From NCBI RefSeq assembly GCF_003391135.1, contig NZ_CP031455.1:2232001-2296000 (forward strand): a DNA stretch of 64,000 nt. The letters run 5' to 3'. Of the stretch, positions 47,294 through 56,183 are shown in pieces (the stretch's first letter is position 1; the number at the start of each line of letters is the position of its first letter). The notes under the pieces were generated by a model that had not been told where the DNA came from, searched no databases, and saw only the letters and a program-made list of their open reading frames with translations. This DNA comes from Streptoverticillium olivoreticuli subsp. olivoreticuli. GTDB lineage: Bacteria; Actinomycetota; Actinomycetes; Streptomycetales; Streptomycetaceae. The position numbers were made by a program, and so were the translations under genes.

Positions 47294-48114
47294 TTCCCGG
47301 CCCTTCCGTCGAGCCTGACACGCACCCACTCCGGCGCCTGCGAGGGTTTGTCCTTGCTGCGTTCGCCGAGGGTGACGCGGTCGCCGATCGTCGCGGCGCG
47401 CTCCAGCAGCACCTCCACATAGGCGCGGCGCAGGGCGTCCGGGCCGTCGAAGCCCGGTTCGTCCGCGAGCCACTCGTCGGGCACGTCGGCGGCGACCGCA
47501 GTCAGCAGCTCCTCGGTGACCCGCGGGGCCAGGTCCGCCGTGGCGGCGGCCAGGTCCGGGCCGAAGGAGGCGAGGACGTGGTCGGAGGCGTCGTACGCCT
47601 TGCCCGCCGCGGCCGTCGCGCCCGGCCAGTTGTGGTGCCAGATCATGGTGGCGCCGTGGTCGATGAGCCACATCTCGCCGTGCCACACCAGCAGGTTGGG
47701 GTTGCGCCAGGAGCGGTCGACGTTGTTGACGAGGGCGTCGAACCAGACCACGCGCCCGGCCTCGGCCGCGTCGACCTCGAAGGCGAGCGGGTCGAAGCCG
47801 AGCGCGCCGGGCAGGAAGTCCATGGCGAGGTTGAGCCCGCCGCTGGCCTTGAGCAGCCCCTGCACCTCCTGGTCCGGCTCGCCCCGGCCGATGACGGGGT
47901 CGAGCTGGATCCGCGCCAGGTCGGGGACGCGCAGCCCGAGCGCGCGGCCGAGCTGTCCGCAGATCACCTCGGCGACCAGCGTCTTGCGGCCCTGTCCGGC
48001 GCCGGTGAACTTCATGACGTACGTGCCGAGATCGTCGGCTTCGACGATGCCGGGGAGCGAGCCACCCTCACGCAAGGGCGTGACATAGCGGGTGGCGATG
48101 ACTTCGGGGAGCAT
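47290..48114 (-). CDS. HipA-like kinase family protein
   Basis: A 274-residue kinase-fold protein related to the C-terminal kinase region of HipA. The catalytic loop NNVDRSWRNPN (about 130-140) and the metal-binding IDHGAT (about 151) are intact; YVMKFTGAGQGRKTLVAE near residue 32 supplies the nucleotide-binding Lys. It lacks the HipA N-terminal subdomain and no HipB-type DNA-binding antitoxin is next to it; the partner is DUF3037. No Shine-Dalgarno site precedes the ATG; TAGCCT lies 6 nt upstream, suggesting a leaderless transcript. Confidence 0.85.
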   Translation of the reverse strand: MLPEVIATRYVTPLREGGSLPGIVEADDLGTYVMKFTGAGQGRKTLVAEVICGQLGRALGLRVPDLARIQLDPVIGRGEPDQEVQGLLKASGGLNLAMDFLPGALGFDPLAFEVDAAEAGRVVWFDALVNNVDRSWRNPNLLVWHGEMWLIDHGATMIWHHNWPGATAAAGKAYDASDHVLASFGPDLAAATADLAPRVTEELLTAVAADVPDEWLADEPGFDGPDALRRAYVEVLLERAATIGDRVTLGERSKDKPSQAPEWVRVRLDGRAGK

Positions 48115-48126
48115 TGCCCCAGGCTA
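48115..48126 (-). promoter_or_regulatory. Putative -10 element for leaderless HipA-like gene
   Basis: TAGCCT (48121-48126) followed by six bases and ATG, identical in layout and hexamer to the element before mutA. On the opposite strand CAGGGT lies 7 nt before the S9 peptidase ATG, so both divergent genes may be leaderless. Confidence 0.4.
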
Positions 48127-48186
48127 CTGCGGTGGTGCCCGGAATCCGGTCGCGCCCTTCGCCCGCTCCCTGTCAGGGTGCCCGCC

Positions 48187-50238
48187 ATGGATCTCTCCGC
48201 GTTCCCCCGCCGTTTCGCCCGCAGCCGGCGCTTCTCGCTCGGCGCCCCGAACCGTTTCACCGTCTCCCCCGACGGCCGCCGCGTCGTGTTCACCCGCACC
48301 CGGGACGGCCTGGACCCGCTCGGCGAGCTGTGGCTGTACGAGGACGGGCGGGAACGGCTGCTCGCCTCGCCCCGGGCCGCGGACGGGGAGATACCGGAGG
48401 CGGAGCGGATCCGGCGGGAGCGGGCACGCGAACGGTCCGGGGGCATCGTGTCGTACGCGACGGACCGGGACGTCCGGCTGGTCGTGCACACCGCCGACGG
48501 CGCGCTCCACGCGGTCCGCACGTCCGGCGGGGCGCCCTTCCCCCTGCCCGCCGCGGGCCCGGCGGTGGATCCCCGGCCCTCCCCCGACGGCCGCCACGTC
48601 GCCTATGTCACCGACGGCGCGCTGCGCGTGATGTCCCTGGACGGCGTGGAGCGGCTGTGTCTGGCACCGGAGGCTCCCGAGGTCGCCTACGGTCTGGCCG
48701 AGCACGCCGCCGCCGAGTCGATGGGCCGGCAGCGCGGCTACTGGTGGGCGCCCGGCGGCGACGCCCTGCTCGTCGCCCGCGTGGACCCCACCCCCATGCC
48801 CCTGTGGCATCTCGGCGACCCGGCCGACCCGGCGAAGCCACCCCGGGCCTTCCGCTATCCGGCGGCCGGCACCGCCAATGCCGAGGTCACCCTTCATGTG
48901 GTGACGCTCGACGGCGAGCGCACCGAAGTGGTGTGGGACCGGGCGGCCTTCGAATATCTCGCCACGGTTCACTGGGACGCGCACGGCCCGGTGATCGGCG
49001 TGCAGAGCCGCGACCAGCGGCTGCTGCACGTGCTGGAAGTGGACCCGGACACGGGCGCGACGCGGCTGCTGCACGAGAGGCGCGACCGGGCGTGGGTGGA
49101 GCTGGTGCCCGGCACCCCGGCCCGTACGGCCTCCGGCACACCGGCCGTCCCCTGGGAGCGGGGCGGCACCAGGCGGCTGAGGATCGGCGATTTCCTCACT
49201 CCTGACGGCCTCCAGGTCGCCGAGGTGCTCGGGACGGACGGCGAGCGGGTCCTGTTCACCGCCTGGGACGGCCCGTTCGAGCGCCATGTGTGGTCGTACG
49301 GGCCGGAGGGCGGCCTCGTCCGGCTGAGCCGGGAGCCCGGGGTGCACACCGCGGCCATGGGCGGGCCCACGGTGGTGCTCGACAGCCGGACCCCCGACGG
49401 GCACTGCGTGACGGTCCTCCGTGACGGCGAGCCCGTCGGCACGATCCGCTCCCTGGTCGCCGATCCCCTGGTCGTGCCGCGACCGGAGTTCCTGACGCTC
49501 GGCGGGCGGGAGCTGCCCGGCACCCTCTTCCTGCCGTCCTGGCACGAGCCGGGCGCACGGAGGCTGCCGGTGCTGCTCTTCCCGTACTCCGGGCCAGGGG
49601 TGCGGCTGGCCGTGCGGGCGCGCACCTGGGCGGCGTGCGTGGCTCAGTGGTTCGCCGAGCAGGGCTTCGCCGTGCTGACGGTGGACGGCCGGGGGACGCC
49701 GGGGCGCGGACCGGCGTGGGAGAAGGCGGTCCACGGCGACCAGTTGACGCCCGTGCTGGAGGACCAGATCGACGGGTTGCGGGCGGCGGCCGCGCACTGC
49801 CCGGACCTGGACCTGGGCCGGGTGGGCATCCGCGGTTGGTCGTTCGGCGGCACGCTCGCGGCGGCCGCGGTGCTCAGGCACCCGGAGGTCTTCCACGCGG
49901 CGGTCTCGGGCGCGGCCCCGAGCGACCAGCGGCTGTACGACACGCACTGGAAGGAGCGGTTCCTCGGCCACCCGGACGAGGAACCGGAGAACTACGCCCG
50001 CTCGTCCACGATCCATGATGCGCCGCTGCTGCGCCGGCCGCTGCTGCTGGTCCACGGCATGGCGGACGACAACGTGGCCGCGGCCCACACGCTGCGGATG
50101 TCCGCGGCGCTGCTGGCGGCGGGCCGGCCGCACTCGGTGCTGCCGCTGTCCGGCGCGACCCATATGGCGGGTGGTGGCTCGGCCGGGCAGTTGCTGCTGT
50201 TCGAGTTGGATTTCCTGAGAAACGCGCTGAATCACTGA
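48187..50238 (+). CDS. S9 family prolyl oligopeptidase / dipeptidyl-peptidase IV-like
   Basis: A 683-residue serine peptidase without a signal peptide, so probably cytosolic. An N-terminal beta-propeller domain (residues about 15-440) precedes an alpha/beta hydrolase domain with Ser552 (GWSFGG), Asp627 (HGMADDN) and His659 (GATHMAGG). It should cleave short peptides, possibly after proline. The start is chosen at the first conserved residues. It may be leaderless, as no ribosome site is visible. Confidence 0.93.
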   Translation: MDLSAFPRRFARSRRFSLGAPNRFTVSPDGRRVVFTRTRDGLDPLGELWLYEDGRERLLASPRAADGEIPEAERIRRERARERSGGIVSYATDRDVRLVVHTADGALHAVRTSGGAPFPLPAAGPAVDPRPSPDGRHVAYVTDGALRVMSLDGVERLCLAPEAPEVAYGLAEHAAAESMGRQRGYWWAPGGDALLVARVDPTPMPLWHLGDPADPAKPPRAFRYPAAGTANAEVTLHVVTLDGERTEVVWDRAAFEYLATVHWDAHGPVIGVQSRDQRLLHVLEVDPDTGATRLLHERRDRAWVELVPGTPARTASGTPAVPWERGGTRRLRIGDFLTPDGLQVAEVLGTDGERVLFTAWDGPFERHVWSYGPEGGLVRLSREPGVHTAAMGGPTVVLDSRTPDGHCVTVLRDGEPVGTIRSLVADPLVVPRPEFLTLGGRELPGTLFLPSWHEPGARRLPVLLFPYSGPGVRLAVRARTWAACVAQWFAEQGFAVLTVDGRGTPGRGPAWEKAVHGDQLTPVLEDQIDGLRAAAAHCPDLDLGRVGIRGWSFGGTLAAAAVLRHPEVFHAAVSGAAPSDQRLYDTHWKERFLGHPDEEPENYARSSTIHDAPLLRRPLLLVHGMADDNVAAAHTLRMSAALLAAGRPHSVLPLSGATHMAGGGSAGQLLLFELDFLRNALNH

Positions 50239-50297
50239 ACACGGGCACCACCAGGGCCGTATGACTCCAGGGAACCGACAAGTCCAGAGGAGCGAAC

Positions 50298-50771
50298 ATG
50301 ACGCACACGTCACCGGCCGGGCCCGGCGCGAGCCGTCGTACCGTCGTCGCGGCCGCCGGGGCCTCCGGCCTCGTCGCCGCGCTCGCCGCGTGCGGCTCGG
50401 GCGACAAGAAGAGCACCCCGGCACCGGCGTCACCCGAGACCCCCGCCGCCCCCGGGGCCTCCACCGCCCCCTCATCGGCCGCGGCCGGGGCGCTGGCGAG
50501 GACCGGCGACATCCCGGAGGGCGGCGGGAAGGTCTTCGCGGACCGCAAGGTGGTGGTGACCCAGCCGGTGAAGGGCGAGTTCAAGGCGTTCTCTGCGATC
50601 TGCACGCACGAGGGCTGCGTGGTGCGGGACGTATCGGGCGGCACCATCAACTGCCCGTGCCACGGCAGTAAATTCAGCGCTTCGGACGGCAGCGTGCGGC
50701 ACGGGCCGGCGCAGCGGCCGCTGCCCGCGGAGCGGGTCACGGTGCAGGGGGACACGATCCGGCTGGCGTGA
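50298..50771 (+). CDS. Rieske 2Fe-2S domain lipoprotein
   Basis: A 157-residue protein with a Tat-type signal (SRRTVVAAAG), a lipobox LAAC near residue 32, a flexible Ala/Pro/Ser linker and a Rieske domain with cluster ligands in CTHEGC and CPCHGS. It should be exported folded with its cluster and anchored outside the membrane as an electron carrier; no partner oxidase is adjacent. GAGGAG precedes the ATG. Its TGA abuts the stop of the convergent gene with no spacer. Confidence 0.92.
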   Translation: MTHTSPAGPGASRRTVVAAAGASGLVAALAACGSGDKKSTPAPASPETPAAPGASTAPSSAAAGALARTGDIPEGGGKVFADRKVVVTQPVKGEFKAFSAICTHEGCVVRDVSGGTINCPCHGSKFSASDGSVRHGPAQRPLPAERVTVQGDTIRLA

Positions 50772-51383
50772 TCAGCCCTTGCGGTGGGGGCCGCGCCACT
50801 CGCGCAGAAGATCCTCGGTGGTGGTCAGGGCGGCGACGAGCGCGAGGGTGTGGCGGATCATCGCCGCCGTGTAGTCGGCGGGCACCCCGGCGATGGCGTC
50901 GGTGGGGACGACCGCGGTGTAGCCGAGGTTGACGGCGTCGAAGACGGTGTTGGGGATCGCGACGTTGGCCGAGACGCCGGTGACCACGAGGGTGCGGCAG
51001 CCGAGGTTGCGCAGCAGCGCGTCGAGGCCCGTGCCGGCGAGGGGCGAGAGCCCGTGCAGCCGCCGTACGACGAGGTCCGCGTCGGTGACCGGGATCGGGT
51101 CGGCGACGCGGACGGCCGTGGTGCCGGCCAATTGCCGCACGGGCAGCCGCTCGACGGCGCGCAGGAGCGGCGCGTTGCGCCCGGCCCCGCGGCCGTCGGG
51201 GCGGCGCTCGGCCACGGCGTGCACGACCTGGATGTCCGCGGTGTGCGCGGCGGCGACGAGGCGGGCGACGCGGGCGAGGACGCCGGAGGCGCGAGCGGTG
51301 GCGGCGAGCTCGGGCAGGGCGCTGTCCGGCCCTATGACGCCGCGCTGGCATTCCACGGTGAGCAACACGGTCTCGGACGGCAC
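50772..51383 (-). CDS. Isochorismatase-fold protein with substituted catalytic triad
   Basis: A 203-residue cysteine-hydrolase-superfamily protein. The three positions of the Asp-Lys-Cys triad read Glu11 (TVECQRG), Arg107/108 (VVRRLHGLSPLAGTGL) and Ala142 (GVSANVAIPNT). The fold motifs around them are kept. True isochorismatases also lack the Cys but keep Asp and Lys, so this is either an altered enzyme or a non-catalytic binding protein. The GTG start with AGGGAG 6 nt upstream is chosen over an upstream GTG that would add 24 unconserved residues. It is divergent from a PPOX gene. Confidence 0.82.
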   Translation of the reverse strand: MPSETVLLTVECQRGVIGPDSALPELAATARASGVLARVARLVAAAHTADIQVVHAVAERRPDGRGAGRNAPLLRAVERLPVRQLAGTTAVRVADPIPVTDADLVVRRLHGLSPLAGTGLDALLRNLGCRTLVVTGVSANVAIPNTVFDAVNLGYTAVVPTDAIAGVPADYTAAMIRHTLALVAALTTTEDLLREWRGPHRKG

Positions 51384-51488
51384 GGCGGGCTCCCTCACGG
51401 AGGCGGGTCGGTCGGCGCTGGGCGCGATTTTCCCGCAGGGGAAAGAGACCGTCACCCATTGCGCGGCACCGCGAGGCGCCCCACGCTT

Positions 51489-51505
51489 TCTGACACACAG
51501 TCAGA
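51489..51505. promoter_or_regulatory. Inverted repeat between isochorismatase-fold and PPOX genes
   Basis: TCTGACACACAGTCAGA: 6-bp arms TCTGAC/GTCAGA with a 5-bp spacer, 20 bp upstream of the PPOX start. Size and symmetry suit a TetR- or MarR-type operator. No regulator gene is adjacent, apart from a LysR gene 0.5 kb away. Confidence 0.5.
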
Positions 51506-51525
51506 CGAGCGAAGGGGCAGACCAG

Positions 51526-51990
51526 ATGGCCACCATCCAACGCCGGGGCCGCCGCATCATGATGACCTCCACGGAGCTCGACGCCTTCCTCACGGAACAG
51601 CGCACCTGCCGGGTCGCGACGATCAGCCGGAACAGCCCCCACGTCACCCCTCTGTGGTTCGTCTGGGACGGTCACGCCCTCTGGCTGTACTCCCTCGTCC
51701 GCAGCCGCCGCTGGGCCGAACTCCGGCGCGACGCCCGCATGGCGGCGGTGATCGACGACGGCCGGGCGTACGGAGAACTGCGCGGGGTCGAGCTCACCGG
51801 GACGGCCGCCTTCGTCGGCGAGGCACCGCGCACCGGGCGGGCGTGCCCCGGGCTCGACGCCCCGGAGGCCCTGTTCGCCGCGAAGTACTTCGGCCTGCAG
51901 GCCATGCCGCACGACGGCCGCCACGCCTGGCTGCGACTGGTCCCGGAGACGCTGACGTCCTGGGACTTCCGCAAACTGCCGCACGGCTGA
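51526..51990 (+). CDS. PPOX-class flavin/F420-dependent oxidoreductase
   Basis: A 154-residue split-barrel protein of the pyridoxamine-phosphate-oxidase-like class (CRVATISRNSPHVTPLWFVWDGHALWLYS core). Such small actinobacterial proteins bind FMN, heme or F420 and reduce varied substrates; the cofactor cannot be told. The start has AAGGGG upstream and excludes an upstream in-frame stretch that is antisense to the isochorismatase-like gene. Confidence 0.85.
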   Translation: MATIQRRGRRIMMTSTELDAFLTEQRTCRVATISRNSPHVTPLWFVWDGHALWLYSLVRSRRWAELRRDARMAAVIDDGRAYGELRGVELTGTAAFVGEAPRTGRACPGLDAPEALFAAKYFGLQAMPHDGRHAWLRLVPETLTSWDFRKLPHG

Positions 51991-52021
51991 CGGCTTCCGC
52001 GGCGCGGCGGGGAGGGGAGCC

Positions 52022-52942
52022 TCAGCCCCGCTCGCCCCACTGGGAGACCTTCTCCCCCGCCGAGCGCAGCGCGTCGACCGCCGCGCGGATCGACGGCCTC
52101 CGGTCGGCGTCGGCGCGCCACACCGCGTAGACGTGGCGGCACATCGTGTGGCGCACGGGCACCACGCGCACCCCTTCCGGCACGGGTCCCCGGCCGAGGC
52201 GGGGGGCGACGGCGACGCCGAGCCCGGCCGCGATCAGCGCGAGCTGGGTGTGGTGTTCCTCGGCCATGTGGGAGAAGCGGGGCTCGATGCCCTTGCCGCG
52301 CAGCGTGAACATCAGCCAGTCGTGGCAGAACCCACCGCTGGGCCAGGAGATCCATTCGTCGTCGGCGAACTCCTCCAGGTCCACCTCGTCCCGGTCGGCG
52401 AGCGGGTGGCCGACGGGCATCGCGACATCGGCGGGGTCGTCGAGGAGGGGCGCCTTGGCCAGGCCCTCCGGCATGGGCAGCGGCTTGTTGTACCAGTCGA
52501 GGACGACCGCGAGGTCGATGTCGCCGCGCACCACGCGCGGCACCGCGATGTCCGGGTCCATCTCCGTCAGCCGCGCGCGCAGTTGGGGGTGGGCCTGGCG
52601 CAGCTCGGCGAGGGCGGCCGGGAAGAGGCCGCGGGCCGCGGTGGGGAAGGCGCCGACCAGCAGTTCGCCGACGGCCCGGCCGCGCTGGGCCTCCAGATCG
52701 GCCTGGGCGAGCTCGACCTGGGAGAGGATCCGCGAGGCGTGGTCGGCGAGCAGCCGTCCGGCGTCGGTGAGGCGCACGCCGCGGCCCTGCTTGGCCAGCA
52801 GCTGCTGGCCGGTCTCCCGCTCCAGCTTGGCGAGCTGCTGCGATACGGCCGAGGTCGTCACATGCAGCCCGTCGGCCGCACCGCTGACGGAGCCGTGGCG
52901 GGCAACGGCACTGAGGGTCCGCAGGCGGTCCAGGTTCAACAT
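52022..52942 (-). CDS. LysR family transcriptional regulator
   Basis: A 306-residue LysR protein: winged helix-turn-helix (residues 1-60, HGSVSGAADGLHVTTSAVSQQLAKLE) and a periplasmic-binding-protein-like effector domain. It is divergent from an EamA transporter gene with 74 bp between the starts, the classic arrangement for control of an exporter. No Shine-Dalgarno site is seen; TAGCAT stands 7 nt before ATG. Confidence 0.93.
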   Translation of the reverse strand: MLNLDRLRTLSAVARHGSVSGAADGLHVTTSAVSQQLAKLERETGQQLLAKQGRGVRLTDAGRLLADHASRILSQVELAQADLEAQRGRAVGELLVGAFPTAARGLFPAALAELRQAHPQLRARLTEMDPDIAVPRVVRGDIDLAVVLDWYNKPLPMPEGLAKAPLLDDPADVAMPVGHPLADRDEVDLEEFADDEWISWPSGGFCHDWLMFTLRGKGIEPRFSHMAEEHHTQLALIAAGLGVAVAPRLGRGPVPEGVRVVPVRHTMCRHVYAVWRADADRRPSIRAAVDALRSAGEKVSQWGERG

Positions 52943-53016
52943 ATAAGTGATGCTACGTGATGGTGCGCATTTTTATTTGCTTGTTCTAATGCGTCACGGC
53001 CGCCATTGTTGTGCTC

Positions 53017-54027
53017 ATGCGCACCACGACCACCGCTCACGCCTCCTCCACGTCTCCCACCTCTTCGAGCACGACGGCTTCGACCACGACGGCCGCGAGT
53101 GGCACGGACCCTGCCGCCCTCGGCCAACGGGGCCGCCCCGCCGTGGACTGGCGGATCCGGTTCGGCGCGCTCGCCCTCATCTGGGGGTGCAGCTTCCTGT
53201 TCATCAAGGTGGGCACCGACGGCTTCGCCCCGCTCTACGTCTCGCTCGGCCGCATGCTGTTCGGCACGGCCGTGCTCGGCGTGGCACTGGCCGTCAAACG
53301 GGAGCGGCTGCCGCGCGGCGCCCGCACCTGGGGCCATCTCGCCGTCGCGGCGTTCCTGCTCAACGCCCTGCCCTTCACGCTGTTCGCCTACGCCGAGCTG
53401 AGCATCCCCTCCACGCTCGCGGGCATCTGCAACGCCACGACCCCGCTCTGGGGCATGGTGCTCTCGCTGGTCGCGCTGTCCGAGGACCGGCCGACCCGGC
53501 GCCGCTTCGCCGGGCTGGGCGTCGGCTTCCTCGGTGTGCTCACCGTGCTCGGCGCCTGGCAGGGCTTCTCCGGGCAGGACCCGGCGGGCACGGTGATGGC
53601 GCTGGTCGCCTCGGCCAGCTACGCGGTCGGCTGGATCTATGTGCGGCGCACCCTCTCCTCGACCGGCGGCTCCCACCTGTCGACGGCCGGCGGCCAGCTC
53701 CTCCTCGGCACCGTCCAACTCGCCGTCGTCGCGCCGCTGGTCAGCCCCCTGCCGACCTCCTTCCCCGCCGTGTCCGTGCTGGCGGTCTTCGCGCTCGGCG
53801 CGCTGGGCACCGGGGTCGCCTTCCTCGTGCAGTACGGGCTGGTGGCCGAGGTCGGACCGACGACCGCGACCCTGACGACGTACTTCACCCCGGTCGTCGC
53901 CACGGTGGCGGGCGTCGCCCTCCTCGGCGAGCGGCTCTCCTGGAACACCCCGGTCGGCGCACTGATCGTGCTCGCCGGTGCGGCGCTCACCCAGAGCAAG
54001 GCCAAGCCGAAGGCCGCCCGGAGCTGA
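53017..54027 (+). CDS. EamA/DMT family transporter
   Basis: A 336-residue drug/metabolite transporter with ten hydrophobic segments in two EamA repeats (first repeat starts FGALALIWGCSFLFIKVG). The N-terminal 45 residues are a Thr/Ser-rich cytosolic stretch of low complexity. Likely an exporter of amino acids or metabolites controlled by the divergent LysR regulator. The A+T-rich spacer contains a CGCAT/ATGCG inverted repeat (52966-52993). ATG is preferred over a GTG 6 nt upstream; no ribosome site is obvious. Confidence 0.9.
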   Translation: MRTTTTAHASSTSPTSSSTTASTTTAASGTDPAALGQRGRPAVDWRIRFGALALIWGCSFLFIKVGTDGFAPLYVSLGRMLFGTAVLGVALAVKRERLPRGARTWGHLAVAAFLLNALPFTLFAYAELSIPSTLAGICNATTPLWGMVLSLVALSEDRPTRRRFAGLGVGFLGVLTVLGAWQGFSGQDPAGTVMALVASASYAVGWIYVRRTLSSTGGSHLSTAGGQLLLGTVQLAVVAPLVSPLPTSFPAVSVLAVFALGALGTGVAFLVQYGLVAEVGPTTATLTTYFTPVVATVAGVALLGERLSWNTPVGALIVLAGAALTQSKAKPKAARS

Positions 54028-54072
54028 CCCGGGAGGCACAGGACGGACCCGCGGGAGCCGCCGGTACGGGCG

Positions 54073-55413
54073 TCAGTCGTAGCGTCCGTACCGCCCCGCC
54101 GTGACCGGGCCGGTCGCGGACGCCAGCGCGTCCGCGACCGGCCCTATGTCGTCCATGGCCAGCGGGGACACGGTCAGCCGCACGGCCGGGGGCGACGCGA
54201 GCCGGAAGCGGGCGCCGGGCGCCACCGCCCAGCCCGCGTGCAGCAGGCGCGCCACCGCCGCCGTCTCGTCGGGCACCGGCAGCCAGACGTTCATCCCGCT
54301 GCGCCCGTGCGCCGTGATCCCGCGCTCGCGCAGTGCCGCGACGAGCGCCTCCCTGCGCCGGCCGTACGACGCGGCGACCGCCCCGGGATCCACCGCGCCG
54401 CTCCGCCACAGGTACATCACGGCGTCCTGCAGCAGATGGCTGACCCAGCCGGGGCCGAGGCGCTGCCGCCCGCGCACCCGGTCCACGGTGACGGCGTCGC
54501 CGGTGAGCAACGCGAGCCGCAGGTCGGGGCCGTACGCCTTGGCGGCGGAGCGCACGACGACCCAGTGGTCGGTGGCGCCGGCCAGCGGCCACAGGGGCAG
54601 GTCGACGATGCCGTGGCCGTGGTCGTCCTCGATCAGCAGGACCTGAGGATGGTCCGTGAGGACGGCGCGCAGCTCACGCGCGCGTGCCGCGCCGATCGCC
54701 GCCCCCGTGGGATTCTGCGCCCGGTCGGTGACCACCAGCGCCCGCGCGCCCTCGCGCAGCGCACGGTCCACGTCATCGGGCAGCGGGCCGTCGTCGTCGA
54801 GTCGCACGGGGACGGGCCGCAGCCCGAGGGCCGGGACGAGGTCGAGCAGGCTGCCCCAGCCCGGGTCCTCGACGGCGACGGCGTCGCCGGGCCGCAGATG
54901 CGCGGCGAGGGCGCGCTCCATGGCGTCGAGCGCCCCCGAGGTAACCGCGACCGGGCCCTCCGGCACCCCGTCGGCGGCGAAGGCGGCGCGCGCCATCCGC
55001 TCCAGCTCGGTGTCCACGGCGGGTGCCCCGTAGAGCACTGGGCGCTCGGCGGCGCTCGCCGCCGCGGCGGCGAGCGCCGCACCGAGCGGGGGCAGCAGCG
55101 CGGGGTCGGGGTTGCCCGTGGAGACGTCCCGCACGCCTTCGGGCGCCTCCACGCGGATCAGCTCGCGCGAGGTGCTGGCCGGGCGGTGGCGCACGCGGCT
55201 GCCCCGGCGCCCGGCCGTCTCGATCACACCACGGTCGCGCAGGATGCGGTAGGCGGCCCCGACCGTATTGGGATTGACGTCCAGCTGTATGGCCAACTCG
55301 CGGATGGGCGGCAGCAGTTCGCCGGGCGCGAGCAGCCCGGCCCCCACGGCCCGCTCCACGCTGGTGGAGATGTCCGCTGCGCGGCGTCCTTCGATCCGAT
55401 ACTCTCCTAGCAC
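54073..55413 (-). CDS. MocR/PdxR-type GntR regulator with aminotransferase domain
   Basis: A 446-residue regulator: GntR winged helix at the N-terminus (LLPPIRELAIQLDVNPNTVGAAYRILRDRG, about 34-65) fused to a fold-type I PLP-dependent aminotransferase-like domain with the PLP lysine in VRSAAKAYGPDLR and a NPTG motif. MocR proteins respond to PLP or amines. The GTG start lies 35 bp from the start of a divergent PPOX-family gene, and a 12-bp perfect palindrome sits in the 35 bp between the two starts. Confidence 0.93.
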   Translation of the reverse strand: MLGEYRIEGRRAADISTSVERAVGAGLLAPGELLPPIRELAIQLDVNPNTVGAAYRILRDRGVIETAGRRGSRVRHRPASTSRELIRVEAPEGVRDVSTGNPDPALLPPLGAALAAAAASAAERPVLYGAPAVDTELERMARAAFAADGVPEGPVAVTSGALDAMERALAAHLRPGDAVAVEDPGWGSLLDLVPALGLRPVPVRLDDDGPLPDDVDRALREGARALVVTDRAQNPTGAAIGAARARELRAVLTDHPQVLLIEDDHGHGIVDLPLWPLAGATDHWVVVRSAAKAYGPDLRLALLTGDAVTVDRVRGRQRLGPGWVSHLLQDAVMYLWRSGAVDPGAVAASYGRRREALVAALRERGITAHGRSGMNVWLPVPDETAAVARLLHAGWAVAPGARFRLASPPAVRLTVSPLAMDDIGPVADALASATGPVTAGRYGRYD

Positions 55414-55424
55414 AAAGCCCAGTA

Positions 55425-55436
55425 TGCACTAGTGCA
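55425..55436. promoter_or_regulatory. Perfect palindrome between MocR and PPOX genes
   Basis: TGCACTAGTGCA, a perfect 12-bp palindrome in the 35-bp region between the divergent start codons. It is the obvious candidate operator of the MocR-type regulator and would cover the promoters of both genes. Confidence 0.55.
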
Positions 55437-55448
55437 ATGGAGTTCGCC

Positions 55449-56183
55449 ATGGCAATTCCCGTCGACGCCGCCATGTCCGCCGCATCCGTCACGCCTGACG
55501 CATCCACCCCACCCGCCGCATCCGGGCAGAGCTCGTACGAGCGGACCGAGCGGAGCACCCCGACCCGTTACCGCGACCGCGCCTCCTACGACCGGGAGCT
55601 GGTCCACTCGATCCTCGACGCGGGCTACGTCTGCCACCTCGGCTTCCTGCGCGACGGCGCCCCCGTCGTCCTGCCGACGCTCTACGGACGGATCGGCGAG
55701 CGCCTCTACGTGCACGGCTCGACCGGCTCGCGCCCACTGCGGAGCGCGGGCCGGGAGGACGGCCCCGGCATGCCGGTCTGTGTGACCGTCACCCACCTCG
55801 ACGGCCTGGTCCTGGCCCGCTCCGCCTTCCACCACTCGCTCAACTACCGCTCGGTCGTGGTGCACGGCACGGCCCGGCCGGTGACCGAGGAGGACGAGCT
55901 CCGCGCCGCCCTCGACGCCCTCGTGGACCAGGTCGTGCCGGGCCGGGCAGCGGACTCCCGCCCGCCGACGGCCAAGGAGCTCGCCGCGACGGCGGTCCTG
56001 CGCATCGACCTCACCGAGGTGTCCGCGAAGGTCCGCGCCGCCGGCCCCGGGGACGACGAGGAGGATCTCGCCCTCCCGTACTGGAGCGGCGTCGTCCCCG
56101 TGACCACCGCCTACGGCACCCCGGTCCCGGCCGACGACCTGGCCCCGGGCATACCGGTGCCCTCCTACCTCACCGCCCGCTGA
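55449..56183 (+). CDS. PPOX-family flavin-nucleotide-binding protein
   Basis: A 244-residue protein of the pyridoxamine-5'-phosphate oxidase-like flavin-binding class ([34 protein letters not shown] core, [18 protein letters not shown] block). Its partner regulator senses PLP-like ligands in other species, so a role in vitamin B6 or related flavin chemistry is plausible but unproven. ATG at 55449 has GGAG upstream; the ATG at 55437 would begin right at the palindrome. Its last 14 bp overlap the convergent transporter gene. Confidence 0.87.
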   Translation: MAIPVDAAMSAASVTPDASTPPAASGQSSYERTERSTPTRYRDRASYDRELVHSILDAGYVCHLGFLRDGAPVVLPTLYGRIGERLYVHGSTGSRPLRSAGREDGPGMPVCVTVTHLDGLVLARSAFHHSLNYRSVVVHGTARPVTEEDELRAALDALVDQVVPGRAADSRPPTAKELAATAVLRIDLTEVSAKVRAAGPGDDEEDLALPYWSGVVPVTTAYGTPVPADDLAPGIPVPSYLTAR

